The notes below the pieces were generated by a model. That model was not told the origin of the DNA, made no database searches, and was given only the letters and a program-made list of their open reading frames with translations. Both the position numbers and the translations under genes were made by a program. Below, piece by piece: positions 12,012 to 23,865 of a DNA stretch of 64,000 nt. Origin of the DNA: Cantharellus purpuraceus (lineage: Eukaryota > Basidiomycota > Agaricomycetes > Cantharellales > Hydnaceae); the NCBI GenBank assembly GCA_025174535.1, contig JALBUN010000001.1, positions 1,798,001 to 1,862,000 of the forward strand, in the 5' to 3' direction. Each line of letters begins with the position of its first letter. Within the stretch, counting starts at the first letter, position 1.

Positions 12012-13249
12012 ATGGCCGATGGAAAGCAGCGACTTGTTCTGTCGATACTGGATTTTCTGTCCGAGTCAATGAACGATGGCACCGTCAAGGAAGAAGATAA
12101 GGAGGGTCTCGAGGTCGCAGGTTTGTGCCCAAGGTTCGTGTTTGTGAACATTTCCACTAGACCTATGGTTCTGTCTAGCCCAGTCCATCGGCGAAGCTTT
12201 TGGTGTTGACCCTACAGATCAACAACAGAGGGCAAGGTTGAGTGTTAAGCCAGCCAACCTTCAGTCTATATTCGACGTTTATCTCAAGACCCGCGAGAAA
12301 GTGTCCTCCGAAGCGCCCCCTCCTCCAAAGCCAGAAACCTCACCCGCAACTAAGGCCGAGGCTGAGAAACTTAAACAACTCGGAAATTCTCAAATGTCTC
12401 GGAAAGAATATACAGAAGCTATTCACTCGTACACGGAGGCCATCAGTTTGGATGCCACCAATGCCGTCTACTATTCAAACCGTGCTGCGGCATATTCCTC
12501 TTTGGGTGATCATCAGAAGGCCATTGATGATGCAGAGAAGGCTATCGAGACAGACCCCAAGTTTGTTAAAGCGTTTTCCAGGCTAGGGTAAGGCGGCCCA
12601 CTGTTGTCTCGAAGATGTAACTCTCATTATGATTAATTCCTATTTGCAGACATGCGCACTACTCATTAGGAGATTTCAGTGCAGCCTCATCGGCATTCCA
12701 GCAAGGACTGGCATTAGAACCAAATAACGCCAATCTTACATCTGGACTTGAACAAGCACGAGCTCGTCTTCGTGCTGACTCCCCGCCGTCAAGCCGGGAT
12801 GATGAGACACCGAGTTCAGGGGCTGAAGGGGGAGGAGGTATGCCAGACCTCGGCGCAATGGCTAACATGCTCGGCGGGATGGGGCAGGGAGCTGGTGGCA
12901 TGCCTGATATTTCTAGTATGATGAACAACCCCGCAATCATGCAGATGGCACAGAACATGATGGCGAATGGTGGCTTGGAACGATTAATGCAGAATCCAGC
13001 ACTGGCTGGCATGGTACGTTTTATTGGACCACAGCCTGATTGTTGATTGATTCGTCGCGCACAAAAGATGAATCGTGCACAGTCAGGAGGCGGGATGCCT
13101 TCTATGCAAGAATTAATGAGCGACCCTAGCCTCCGGGAGCTGTAAGTCTCTATGTTGTTTTGAAATCAACTCTCTGACGATTCATATGACTTGACAGTGC
13201 AAACTCTCTCGGAGGGGGCGCTGCCGGAGCTGGGCGTGAACAATCGTAA
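12012..13249 (+). CDS. SGT2: small glutamine-rich TPR co-chaperone
   Basis: Cytosolic co-chaperone that hands tail-anchored proteins to the GET pathway and binds Hsp70/Hsp90. Exons: 12012-12120, 12179-12587, 12650-13013, 13068-13141, 13198-13249 (335 aa). The order is: N-terminal dimerisation helices (from MADGKQRLVLSILDFL), three TPRs (about residues 95-215, with KLKQLGN, YYSNRAAAYSSLGDH and DPKFVKAFSRLGHA), then a Gly/Met/Asn-rich client-binding tail with NPAIMQMAQ and MQNPALAGM. The domain order and length match SGT2/SGTA. Confidence 0.95.
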
Positions 13250-13446
13250 TGACTTGTTATTCTAGAGCCCCAATACGCGGTACCGTTGGAAAATAATTTT
13301 GCTGTGAAGATGCAATAGTACTTGATCCTTTCTTTGGACTTGTATATACCTGAGGATTGCAATGGATACATACATGGCGTGTGGGTTTCATCACGTGACC
13401 CGTTCAACTAACGCGTCTTTTGACACTCCTCAATTGGTGTTCTTCC

Positions 13447-16400
13447 ATGTCATCGAGAAATCCCAAGACGACAGCAACCCCAGCGACTCGCTCATCTTCG
13501 CGAGCCAAGACCCCCGTAACTCGTCCCCAGCTGATTCGCACGACACGTGCCGCAAGCAGGACAAAGGATATACATACAAATGACCTTGTAGCAGCACCCA
13601 CCATAACTCCAGCGAGAAGACCCCTGTGGAATCGCGACAATGCTCTTCCAGCGACACCAGGCACGCTGAAGAAGCCATCAACCAATAAGACTAAGCAAAA
13701 GGTCTTGAAAGCGAGGGAAAACACAGAAGATGCAGAACGGGAGCCTATCAAGGTGCCTACTTCATGTTATTTTCAACATCCGCAGTATTTACAGCAGCGT
13801 GCCATGCAGGCATTTCTACGCATTCGACCACAGAGCTCTGAGGAGGGGCCCACTTCGACTCCGTATTTGTCTGCGCTGTCAGACACGGCAGTGCAAATGA
13901 CGGACCCTTCTCCGTCTTCGTCTCGTCTTCGTCCCGTGTCTACACACTCTACGTACACGTTCTCGAAAGTCTTTCTTCCTGAGACTCAGCAAGCAGAGTT
14001 CTTTACCCATGCCGCGCTCCCCCTGGTTCGCGACTTGCTAGAGGGACAGAACGGTTTATTGTTTGCATACGGTGTCACCAATTCCGGAAAGACATATACA
14101 ATACAAGGAGGTGGTGGGAAAGGAGAAGGCGGTTTGCTACCGAGAACCCTCGATGTCGTATTTAACAGTGTGGATGGTTTGCATAGTGATGCACCGGTAT
14201 GTGATGCGACGTGGACCGACGATCTTGTACTGATGTTGCGATAGTTCCGACCAGTCCGTTTAGCTGGAGTTGAGTATGATGGCGAAGGGGTGACTAGCGC
14301 ACGCTCCAGCACCACTCCGTTTGACGCGTCTCAGAAACCTTTTGACCTCCCACTAAACGCAGACCAGAGTGTTCTGGCTAGTGTTATTGCCGAGCAGGTA
14401 GACTCAGATGATAGAGATGAAACCAGTGAGCATGATGCGTCATGTAGACAAGTTTTTCTCACGTCCGTCTACAGTCCTGAAAGTTGACCGAAATTATGAA
14501 TATTCCATCTGGGTATCATATGCAGAAATATACAACGAAAAGGTCTTTGATCTTCTTGGTGTTTCATCTTCAGATCCCCCATCGCCTGAAGCTCGTATCC
14601 CCCACTCTACATCAACATTTCGACTGCCGCGCTCTCACTCTACCATGGGAGGGCTCACGTCTTGTGCCAACTTAGCTGCATTGGCGAATGCTCCTAACTT
14701 GACAGACTTAAACAATCCTCTGCTGGTCAAGCGCAAAGCCCTTGCACTGAAGAATGACCCAGATGGTGGCAAATATATTGCGGGTCTTCGGGAGGTCAGG
14801 GTGCGCAGCGCAGAGGAAGCAAAGGCCATTGTAAAAATGGGTCAAATCAACAGAAGAGTTTTTGGTACTCTCGCCAATCGTGCTAGCAGCCGCTCACATG
14901 GAACATTCACTCTGAAAATCATGAGAGTACACAAGGGTTCCCCCAATGTATGCCTTCTAACCGCATCAATAGAAAAACTAACATCCCAGTAGGACCCTGA
15001 GGCTATACAAACTGCCCGCCTCTCTATCGTTGATTTGGCCGGTTCAGAACGTGCGAACAACACACAAAATACAGGCGAACGCCTCAAAGAAGCTGGTAAT
15101 ATTAACAAATCGCTGATGGTCCTTGGGCAGTGTATGGAGGCTCTCAGGATGAATCAGAAAAAACTTGCGGCAGCTCCACCAACCGGAGCTAATGTCAAGT
15201 TAGGGCTTGTGCCTTTTAGGCACTCTAAACTCACAGAATTATTCCAAGACTTTTTCGTGGGCGACGGTAAAGCTGTGAGTCACTTGGTAGTGTGTTCCTC
15301 CTCACTTACATAAATCTGCTGCTATAGGTCATGATCGTGAACGTTAATCCGTACGACACAGGCTTTGATGAAAATTCGCACGTCATGAAGTTCTCGGCAT
15401 TAGCAAGAGATGTCAGTACAACTGCCCACAAGCGTATCCCTCCGTCCTCAATTCCTCGACTTGCTCCAAATACAAATCACAGAAAGGTGACTATTTCCAC
15501 TGGGGGTAAAGCAGGCACTAGAGTCACCGAAACACACTTGGAAGTATTAGAAGGTATATTTTACGACCTTCATATGTCTTGGCCAACTTCTCATTTCACT
15601 TCAGAGGATGAAGAGATTGATGACGAGGATAACGAATCGGAACCAGGGAACCCTTTGGTTGATGCTCTATTTGAACAAGTGGAAGAATTACGCGTTCGGG
15701 TCAGTTCCACCGATTACAGTCATTAACGGATTCGAAGCTCACGAACACGCAGCTCTATGAATCGGAAATGAGATGCGCTCTGATTGAGTCGGAAACAAGG
15801 GATGAAGTCATGAGGGAAATGGAGGACAGAATGATGCGTATGGAGCGCATGTTCACCAGGAGGCTAATGAACGAGGTAATTCTGCTAACTGTCTTTCTTT
15901 GTTCACTTGATTGATGCCTTTCAGCTGGAAGAAAACCAGCTAAAAACTGACAGAAAGATCGATATGCTGCATCAAGCTGGCCTCATTGTATCAGCTGCTC
16001 GCCATCCAGAGCAAGACGTTGATGATTTGGAAGACGAGCTGGGAGTTGAGGAGAGTTTGGTCAGTTAGCACATTGTTTTTAGATTGGGAATTGCTCTGAA
16101 GCCGTGCTGTTCATCAGATTGTTGGTTCTGACGATGAAATCACCTGTGAACCGTCACTAGGCCCTGCATCTGCCTCCGGCGATAGTACAACGCTTTCATC
16201 TGCAGCATCCGAATTGGATTCGCCTCTTGCAGGAAAAACTCGGCGTGGTCGACTCAGCGCTGAGGACGCCGACACCAGTGGAGACATCGGTTTGTTTGAT
16301 GTTGCAACTGAGGATGAGGCTGCTTCCACAGAGTATTCCTCTGCGGAAGATGTTACAGAGCAAGAGTCCCAGGGATTTGCTACTGACAGTGAGCCAGCAG

Positions 16401-16964
16401 AGGATGAGAGTGACAACTCCGAGTGGACTCCAGACAGCCTAGAGGGAAGCGTCAAAGGAAAAAATCAACATATCGATTCGCAAGACTCCTCGCTGGAACT
16501 AACAGCCGTCAAGAAAGCGACGCGTGGCTCAACATTGGTGGAGGAACTTTCCTCACCTCTGCAGTACAAGTCTAATACGAAAACGGCGAGGCCTGGCAAT
16601 GAAAAGCGCATACCTTTCGACCACCTCTTTGAGGAGGGCTGTGCGGATAACGCTGATGACTCGACAATTATTATTCCCAATAAACAAGCACGAAAGGCTG
16701 CATTGACCCATGGTGGGCCGGACGCTGAAAACATACCTCATCCTGGGGACGTCGATGATATCCCCAAGAAGAAGAAGCGGTGAGCAACCTGTCGGCCTTT
16801 GCTCTGAACTAATAAATTGAAGACACTTGAGCAGCACTTTGGGCAAGAAGACCGTTGTGACACAGGAAGAGATTGATGCAGTGACCTCCAAGGTCGCCAA
16901 AGTTGGCCTAGAGGGGACAAGGCAAGGTAGTGTGAGGAGGCTCACTACAAGGGGGAGCAAGTGA
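13447..16964 (+). CDS. kinesin-6 family motor
   Basis: Microtubule motor of the MKLP/KIF20/Klp9 type, expected to act in the spindle midzone or cytokinesis. Exons: 13447-14196, 14245-14397, 14453-14947, 14993-15274, 15328-15699, 15753-15875, 15925-16059, 16118-16779, 16835-16964 (1033 aa). The P-loop GVTNSGKTYT starts at about residue 209; a YAEIYNEKVFDLL segment, switch I NRASSRSH and switch II DLAGSER follow. A long insertion between the P-loop and YAEIYNEK is the kinesin-6 hallmark. A short coiled coil and an acidic tail follow; KKKKR near the end may be a nuclear signal. The intron 2 acceptor (AAG at 14452) is the least certain splice; TTG at 13420 is not a start. Confidence 0.9.
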
Positions 16965-17435
16965 TTCAACATAAATTGTGTACATTCTCTCGATCCTGTA
17001 TAACGACCATTTCACTCAGCTTTGGTAGCCCTGTTATTCAACCTTGCGTTTTCAGATAGGATTTGACGACACCTACATGTACTGAAGTACCTCCTGACTG
17101 ATCGATTATTCTACTACAACGACGAATCAGTATAGCTGGCAATATCTGGGTATTGGATCCAGGTCACGGTAGCGGGACTCGGGCACCTGGATTTTGATGC
17201 TAAAAGTCGGCTAAAAGCGGTAGCTAATTCACGCAATTTAATAGTAGGGCAGTAGTGACATGTAGCTTAAACTAGTGTGCACCAAGATTTGCGTTGGTAA
17301 CTACTACTCTGCCTCAAGATCTAAGAATCTCGAACACCGACTCTAACTCGGAAGGTATGTACAAACATAATAAACTTGGCACGAATGCTTAGTGGCTTTC
17401 GGAGCTCCGCAAAGCTCGCGTACCCTGGGCTCTAA
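16965..17435. other. intergenic
   Basis: About 470 bases between the kinesin stop and the MTQ2 start, which are transcribed in the same direction. It holds a 3' UTR and a promoter; no further element was recognised. Confidence 0.5.
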
Positions 17436-18438
17436 ATGATTCCGACACCAGACCTCTCGCATCTCACTAGTAGAGATTACGAACGTGTTTACGAACCAGC
17501 TGGTTTGCATTCTCAACCGAGTCTTAAACTCTAGCAAACATGAATCGATCCTCGCTTTTTAGAAGACACCTTCATCCTGCTTGATGCGTTAGAGCAGGAT
17601 GCAGAACAACTGCAGTTATCGAGACCTGTTATCTGTCTAGAGATTGGGTAGTGTCATCTTCCGATAACTCTCTTCCTACTTAAAAGTTGATCTGTAAGGT
17701 CTGGCTCTGGTTGTGTCTCTGCATTCCTGGCCAAAATTTTAGGCCCAAAGGCTTGTTCGTAAACTATTTCTCTACACGAAAATAGGCGTTTCACACTCGA
17801 ACCAAACAGTGTTTCTTTGCACAGATATCAACTCGCATGCGTCACGCTGCACTTTGCTAACTGGCCGCAAAAACAACGTGAATCATTATTTATTGTGATG
17901 AGTCCTACAGCTAAATGGGACATTGACGACGACGCATGTATAGGCTGAGCTCCAGCCAGTGGTCGCTTTCCTTGTCGGGCCATTCTTGACTAGACTGTCG
18001 CACAGTGTGGATGTGTTGTTGTTCAATCCTCCCTATGTCCCAACTGTGTCAGAAGAGTGGCAAGATGCGCAGGCTGGCAAGAGTTTGGAGGGGGCATGGG
18101 CAGGTGGGGCGGATGGAATGCAGCTCACAAACCAATTACTGATGAGTGTGGATGTGAGTGTCGCCTTGTTCCCTTTGCCTCTTTGCTGAACTACCTTCTC
18201 TGAAGCGCCTTCTTTCTTCTAGTGGTAGCTTTTACCTCGTGGCTTTAAAAGCCAATGGGTTAGAGGATATACAACGGAAAATGCAGCATAGGTTTCAACT
18301 TGTCAGCGAGGTACGCATGCATACACTCTATATTAGTGCGACCACTCACGACGCGTTGGCCGTCAGATTTGTTTACAACGTCGCGCAGGACGCGAGCATT
18401 TATTCGTTCTACGATTTCGGAGATCATCGGGACAATAA
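17436..18438 (+). CDS. MTQ2: eRF1 glutamine methyltransferase catalytic subunit
   Basis: SAM-dependent methyltransferase (HemK2/N6AMT1 type) that, with Trm112, methylates the GGQ glutamine of release factor eRF1. Exons: 17436-17502, 17563-17647, 17699-17754, 17810-17877, 17944-18153, 18206-18310, 18367-18438 (220 aa, the expected size). Seen in order: MIPTPDLSHL, YEPAEDTF, the SAM loop LEIGSGSGCVS, TDINSHASR, the catalytic NPPY at residues 120-123, and the terminal LQRRAGREHLFVLRF. Seven small exons hide the gene from ORF finders. It converges on ALG10, with 61 bases between the stops. Confidence 0.93.
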
Positions 18439-18499
18439 TGCTTCATCATGGCTCCAAAGGTGGGGAAGACTGACACCTCGAGTATGCTTTATGTGGAAT

Positions 18500-20282
18500 T
18501 CACCACATGAACCTCCCGACCCCCGGTCGTTGGGCGTACAAAAATATATACATGGTCGCCCAATTAATCATGACATACCATACACCTTCTGTAATGACGG
18601 CCCATGTGGGTACCTCTACAATCTGAACACGCAGCAAGATATATGGTATCAAAAAGTATCGCGGCTCGAGGAGGGGCGTCAGTAAGAGCGCCGGTAGAAT
18701 TGCGAGGGGGAGGACTAATGTCTGCAATAATGATTGATCTTTTCCTGTGACTTATATGAGCGAGCTTGTGAGTATAGCTAACGCGCGTAAGCGTACCTAT
18801 TCGCAGGAACCAAGCCCATGCGCAGGCAAGATAGCCCGGTGCGAGAAGGCAAGGAACTATCGGATGTAAACGAAAAACTCTTCTCCAGACGTAAAACGTG
18901 TAGTGTCGATTGTCGGAAAGAAGGAACGGGTGGTGGATACTATATCACATAATTTAACAGTCACAACGGATGACTGAAGAGATATCATACGTGAGCTTGT
19001 GGATCGTCACTGCCATACATGCGATAAGTATCGCCGTCACTGTCACTCGTCTGCACAGATTTGTCTCCAAAAATCAATTGAATCGAAAGTGCCTGGCATA
19101 CCTAATAGAACCAAACATGCGGTGATGAATGTCCCGTAATAGTACAAGTGGCCCACCATCATAACTCGCAAGAACAGGCCAGGCAAATGCCGTTGCAAAT
19201 GCCAGAAAATAATAAACTTGAGGGATATGGAGAACAGGGACATGATTTGATTTGTCACCTGGCACATAATGTCAGTACCATTACCTCTCCAAAAAGTATA
19301 TACAAACCTAGAACAATACCACCATTCCACACGACAAACGCCGCAAACGCGATCAGGCAGAATGCATATGGCACTGACGCGACGAGAATCGATGGTAAGA
19401 CCGCTGGTAAGCTCGTGAATATCTTGATCAAATCAGCTATTATGATATTAGCGTTGGTATATCCAGAAGTGCGGGCACACACATGGAACCGCCTCTAATG
19501 CAGGCGGGTCGTATAACTTGGGGCGACTGGCATCTCGTTGGAAGCGGGATATCATAAGTTGACTGATAGAAAAAGCATAGAAAACCCAGATGATATTGGT
19601 CTGACGGAAAATGCAGCTAATAAGTCCGATCTACACTCTTCCTGTTGGTTAGATCGATCATTCTCGAGTCGAAGCCGTGGACTAACGAGACTCGCGAAAG
19701 CATTCTTCCCCTTTGTTGCGACTACAACAGTGGCCATAACAGATGCCAAACTCGGTATATCCGTGTAATATAAGAAGCCGAAGAACCAAGCGATTGGGAA
19801 TGTAGCCAGAACGACGTCCTCTAGGGAAGTGGTAAGCAGCGAACGGGGAGGATGGGCTCGGTTGTGAAAAGCCCTCAGATGGCTCAGAAACAGTGGGAGG
19901 GACAACAGACTTAATAGTGGTGTGAGGCGAAGTATAGCTATGTTGCATTTTAACATGAAGATACGGTTGATGATGATGCTGAGCAGGTATCTGTTTTGGG
20001 CATGGTGATGAGCCCAGGCGTTAACAAGGGATAATTACTTACAATCCCGGAGGAGTGGTGATTTTTGAATCCCAAGTTGACCATTCGCCACGACAATAGG
20101 CTTGTGCTTGTGGTACATGGAATGGCTCGTCCTGTACAGAGTAAGACAGTGCTAGAAGACCATAAGATAGAGCTGACCATATATGGCTGCGACATGATGG
20201 CATTAACTTCCTTGAGGATAGCAACATTGGCAACACAGAAAAGGATATAATAGACTGGACTGGGTGAGTTAGAGGTGGACAT
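18500..20282 (-). CDS. ALG10: dolichyl-P-Glc alpha-1,2-glucosyltransferase
   Basis: ER membrane enzyme that adds the third and last glucose to the lipid-linked N-glycan precursor. Exons on the minus strand: 20178-20282, 20043-20131, 19687-19990, 19483-19630, 19308-19436, 19102-19258, 18991-19050, 18783-18939, 18500-18721 (456 aa). Luminal signature DEPFHVPQAQAYC lies at residues 36-48, with WDSKITTPPGLYL after it; FRQTNIIW, HPFLLSDNRHYTFYVWRR and LEPRYFLIPY are all ALG10-typical, and hydrophobic helices run throughout. The donor at 18782 is ambiguous (an alternative lies 12 bases upstream). It is head to head with the Mpv17-like gene, 79 bases apart. Confidence 0.92.
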
Positions 20283-20361
20283 TACATAAGCTAATGGCCT
20301 CCCAAGAGTATGACATCATCATTTCTCAAACCTCAAACGAATAGTCTCCCCATGTATAACC

Positions 20362-21317
20362 ATGGCCACTTTCCTCAAATTTTACCAAAAATCTTTCGAC
20401 AATCGCCCTCTATTAACCCTCATCTGTGCCAATTCTACTCTCAACGCCATGGGCGATGCCGCCGCCCAAACTGCCCAGATAACCGTAATTATTTCAATGG
20501 TTCTTGGAACATGAAATGACTCTATATCTTCTAGCTGGACAGGCGCCACCCGCGACAAATACAGATACTTTCATCTTGTTACGACCCCCTTCGCACTCTA
20601 CGGTTTGCTGTTTTCGGTGCCGCAATGGGTACGCCATGCGTCTGACATGTATGCTAGCTGATTGCGTTTCTCATGAAGAGATGAGGTCCCGTCATTGGCA
20701 AATGGATGAAGTTCCTGGAACATAGATTCCCCTTGCGTCCCGCGACTGGAAAACCCAGTCTCACAGCTATTGTAAAGAGCGTGGCAAGCGACCAGCTCGT
20801 CATGTGAGTCGAGCTCATAGCTGGACATGCACTCAGCGCACTTACCGTTGGAGAGATCAGGGCTCCGCTCGGTGTGAGTTTCTCAGTCCCTTGTCCGGTT
20901 GTTGCTACGATTCATTCCGTACACAGCTCGTAATATTTCTTGGGTCCATAGGAATCATGGAGGGACGGACGTCCCATGAGATCAAACGCAAGTACACCGA
21001 ATTATACGCACCTGCCCTAATAGCCAACTGGTCCGTTTGGCCCATTGCGCAGGCTAGCAATTCTTTGTCCGCCCATGTAGCTTTGACCGTGATCTCTACC
21101 CTAGTTAGTAAACTTTAGATTTATGCCGTTGGCATATCGAGTACCGTTCCAGTCCACATGCGGGGTAGTTTGGACATTATATCTGTCGCTTCTGAACTCT
21201 GAGTTCGTCCTCGGGCTCTTGTTCATATCCATCTATCAGACTGCTTACCGTGTTGCATTTAGAGTGAACCAGGGTATTGATGTGAAGCATGCGAAGGGTG
21301 ACCGGGCAAAGATATGA
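20362..21317 (+). CDS. Mpv17/PMP22 family membrane protein
   Basis: Four-helix integral protein of mitochondria or peroxisomes (Sym1/Mpv17/PXMP2 family). Exons: 20362-20484, 20535-20628, 20686-20803, 20861-20873, 20927-21052, 21105-21317 (228 aa). Signatures are GDAAAQ, LRFAVFGAAMGPVIGKWMKFLE, DQLVMAPLG, IMEGRT, NWSVWPIAQ, and NFRFMPLAYRVPFQSTCG followed by VVWTLYLSLLNS. Exon 4 is a 13-nt micro-exon completing DQLVMAPLG. The intron at 21053-21104 must start with GC (GCTAGC), a weak donor; if it is not used, the protein truncates after the fourth conserved block. The extreme C-terminus could carry one more 3n-length intron. Confidence 0.82.
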
Positions 21318-21598
21318 ATGCTGGCGCTAAGCGCGATGCAGCCAAAATTCCCATCCCTTCCTCCTCGTCGCACGCCCAGGACGGCATGCAGTCAAGACGT
21401 AGCTGAAATGATCGGGCCAATATTCATAGTTGTTTTTGCAAGCTTTGACTCCATAAGTAAGTATAGATTGTACTTACCTAGAGTAGAAGTAAGCGCCGCC
21501 TCGTTCCAAATCGGGGTGACGTACCTGCACGCGAACTTGGCGTAAACAACACGACTTGGGCGCCTAGTTCTACACCTCACGACCACAGAGCAGCAACC

Positions 21599-23749
21599 AT
21601 GCCATCTCAAACAAGTTCCCCGATACGACCCTCACGTTCGAAACGAGAATCATCTACAATCACACGATCCGTTGGAAAGGCTCTTGTAGATGTCATGAAC
21701 AAGGACAAGGACTCGATAGTTGCCTTGTCCAGCACAGAATCTGAGACCCCTGGCAACATTGGCTCTCCTACAAGAACAAGGGCAGCAGGAAGTGCCAAGA
21801 CTGCCATGGCGACCACTCGAGACGGGAGTCGGGCAACCCGTGCTTCTCTGGATACCCCTAGAGGCAAGGTTGGGAGCGATAAATCCACTTTTAAACTCAT
21901 GAAGCGAGCCCAGCCACCTGCGAAGGCAAATACTGGCTCTCAGGCTTCTGCAGCACCTTCATCTTCGGGAGACAATCCGTCCAACAAGACCGTTGAGAAA
22001 CCGTCGAAGCCTCGCGCTTCGTTGACGTTGCGCGGTCTCTCTTCTGCTTTGCAACCCAAGCCAGGTCTTCCCCCGTCAGCTTTACCGAAGTATAAGCCCA
22101 AGTCCACTGCTGAGTCACTTGGGAATCCTAGGCCTGATACAAAGAAGAGGCATAGTGATTGGGAGGTTGACAATGGCCAGGAGAAAGATCACGGAAAGGT
22201 TGATGACGTTAAGAGCTCAGACGACGATGGAGACGATGACTTTGTCACTGTTGATCGCCCTATCAGTCCACTTCCGCGCCGGGCGACGCGAAGGTCCGTC
22301 CTGCCTGTCTCACTGTCTTTCACTCCTTCGACTCCCCGGAAGGGTGGAAAGGTTTTACACAAGGCTTCCAGCTCATTATCCTCTAGTCCTCCCCGGGCTT
22401 CCAAAACTGCGAAGACCTCCACGACTTCAACATCTCCTGTGGCACGGTTGCAGACGGGCAAGCCTCGTCCTCCCTCTGTTGCCTCTAACAGCTCCCAGCG
22501 AGCCACTCCAGTCCAAAGTCCCCGAAAACACCCTCATTCCTCCCGTTCCAAAGCCACACCTTCCGCTCGATCCGCTCACCGGCGACCGCCTCCCACAGAG
22601 TCTCCCGGTTCCGGCGGCAACAAACTGGAGTCCTCGCCTGGTAATCCGTTCCAGCTTCCTGAGACGAGTGGCAGTTCACTATTGTCTCCCCCGCTCAGTC
22701 CCTTCTTGGAAGGTGTTAGCATCGATAGCATTGATGCAAATGACGTATCGGCGATACTATCCAGTGTAGCCTCTCCTATAAAACCCACGCCTGCTCCCTC
22801 CCGTACCACACGAGAAATTCCACCGCAGACTCCTTCACACAACCTGCGCGTCCTTCCTGCAAGCAGAGATACTCTCCCTCCACAAACTCCAATCTCATCT
22901 CGATCTGTCAGCTCGGGTTCTTTCACCACCGACCCTCGCCAGTCGGTGCTCTCTCTTCGGCAATTTCTCGAGAACTCGGGTGATCTCGAGCATCTTCTTT
23001 CCCAACCTCTCCCTTCAATCTTGACGCCCGATACGCGCGAGCGACTTCTTAGTTTTGGATTTTCCCCCGATGTACCTTCACCCCCATTTCCTTCAGCTGC
23101 ACTTCGGCCTGAGCCGCAAACCCCTTGTCCGGTGCCTGATGGACACACGTACACTTCCATTTCGCAAATTCTGTTCCCTAGCGGACATCCACACGCTTCA
23201 ACAGAATCACAGCAAGAGCCTGTACCTGATTCAAACGCGCCAGCTAGCACCTCTTCTGATCGAAGTTTGGTGGAGTCTCTGAAAAGGAAACTCTCGACCG
23301 TAGAAGGTCAACGCACAGAACGTGATGCAAAGATTGAGGTTTTGGAGAAGCAGTTGGGATTTTTGCGGGATGCTCGGGAGCGTGAAGCAGCCGAGTTGTC
23401 AGCGCAGGTCACGGATCTTGAGGCGAAGCTCCAAGGACTTCTGGGCGATCATGAACGAGAAGCTGAATGGCGTGCCAGCGAGATTGAAGGGCGGCTTCGC
23501 GATAAGGATGCCGAATGGGAGAGTCATGTCACTGCAATAGCACAGGTTCATGAACGGGATCTCGCGGACCAGGAACGCCTTTTGAACGTGGAACGGCGCA
23601 GGGGTAGTATGCGCAGCACCACGGTGGCTTGGGAGTCAGCAAGGGAGATCGCTTGCAGCGAGCTAGAGTTCTTGCGCTGTAACAGACGCTTTATCGAGGT
23701 AACTCTAGCTGGTCTAGATGTTTCCATGCAGCAGTTACGCAGCAATTGA
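21599..23749 (+). CDS. hypothetical disordered/coiled-coil protein
   Basis: An intronless 716-codon reading frame, rare here where almost every gene is split. I do not recognise a family. Residues 1-540 are Ser/Pro/Thr/Arg-rich low complexity with repeated PPQTP and RxS-type sites and several basic clusters, as expected of a phosphorylated scaffold or microtubule-associated protein. Residues about 545-680 are charged and heptad-like (RKLSTVEGQRTERDAKIEVL and onward), a likely coiled coil. It reads toward Spc7 and the stops are 116 bases apart. The first ATG at 21599 is chosen since the frame is closed just upstream. Confidence 0.75.
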   Translation: MPSQTSSPIRPSRSKRESSTITRSVGKALVDVMNKDKDSIVALSSTESETPGNIGSPTRTRAAGSAKTAMATTRDGSRATRASLDTPRGKVGSDKSTFKLMKRAQPPAKANTGSQASAAPSSSGDNPSNKTVEKPSKPRASLTLRGLSSALQPKPGLPPSALPKYKPKSTAESLGNPRPDTKKRHSDWEVDNGQEKDHGKVDDVKSSDDDGDDDFVTVDRPISPLPRRATRRSVLPVSLSFTPSTPRKGGKVLHKASSSLSSSPPRASKTAKTSTTSTSPVARLQTGKPRPPSVASNSSQRATPVQSPRKHPHSSRSKATPSARSAHRRPPPTESPGSGGNKLESSPGNPFQLPETSGSSLLSPPLSPFLEGVSIDSIDANDVSAILSSVASPIKPTPAPSRTTREIPPQTPSHNLRVLPASRDTLPPQTPISSRSVSSGSFTTDPRQSVLSLRQFLENSGDLEHLLSQPLPSILTPDTRERLLSFGFSPDVPSPPFPSAALRPEPQTPCPVPDGHTYTSISQILFPSGHPHASTESQQEPVPDSNAPASTSSDRSLVESLKRKLSTVEGQRTERDAKIEVLEKQLGFLRDAREREAAELSAQVTDLEAKLQGLLGDHEREAEWRASEIEGRLRDKDAEWESHVTAIAQVHERDLADQERLLNVERRRGSMRSTTVAWESAREIACSELEFLRCNRRFIEVTLAGLDVSMQQLRSN

Positions 23750-23865
23750 CCTATATTCTTGGAGATGTGCCTTCCGTTTGATCTGCATGCTATTCACTTC
23801 TTGACAAGGATACATTCATACAAGCAATAATGATGTATAATAGACACAATCCTCCTCTGCATACG

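Noticed and set aside
13420..13446. Upstream start for the kinesin at 13420
   Set aside because: The codon there is TTG; the first ATG in frame is 13447.
17436..18438. MTQ2 as a pseudogene, because its exons are interrupted by stops
   Set aside because: All stops fall in introns with good splice sites; the joined frame is full length with all catalytic motifs.
20856..20873. Frame disruption in the Mpv17-like gene before IFLGS
   Set aside because: It disappears when a 13-nt micro-exon (20861-20873) is used, which restores the conserved MAPLG.
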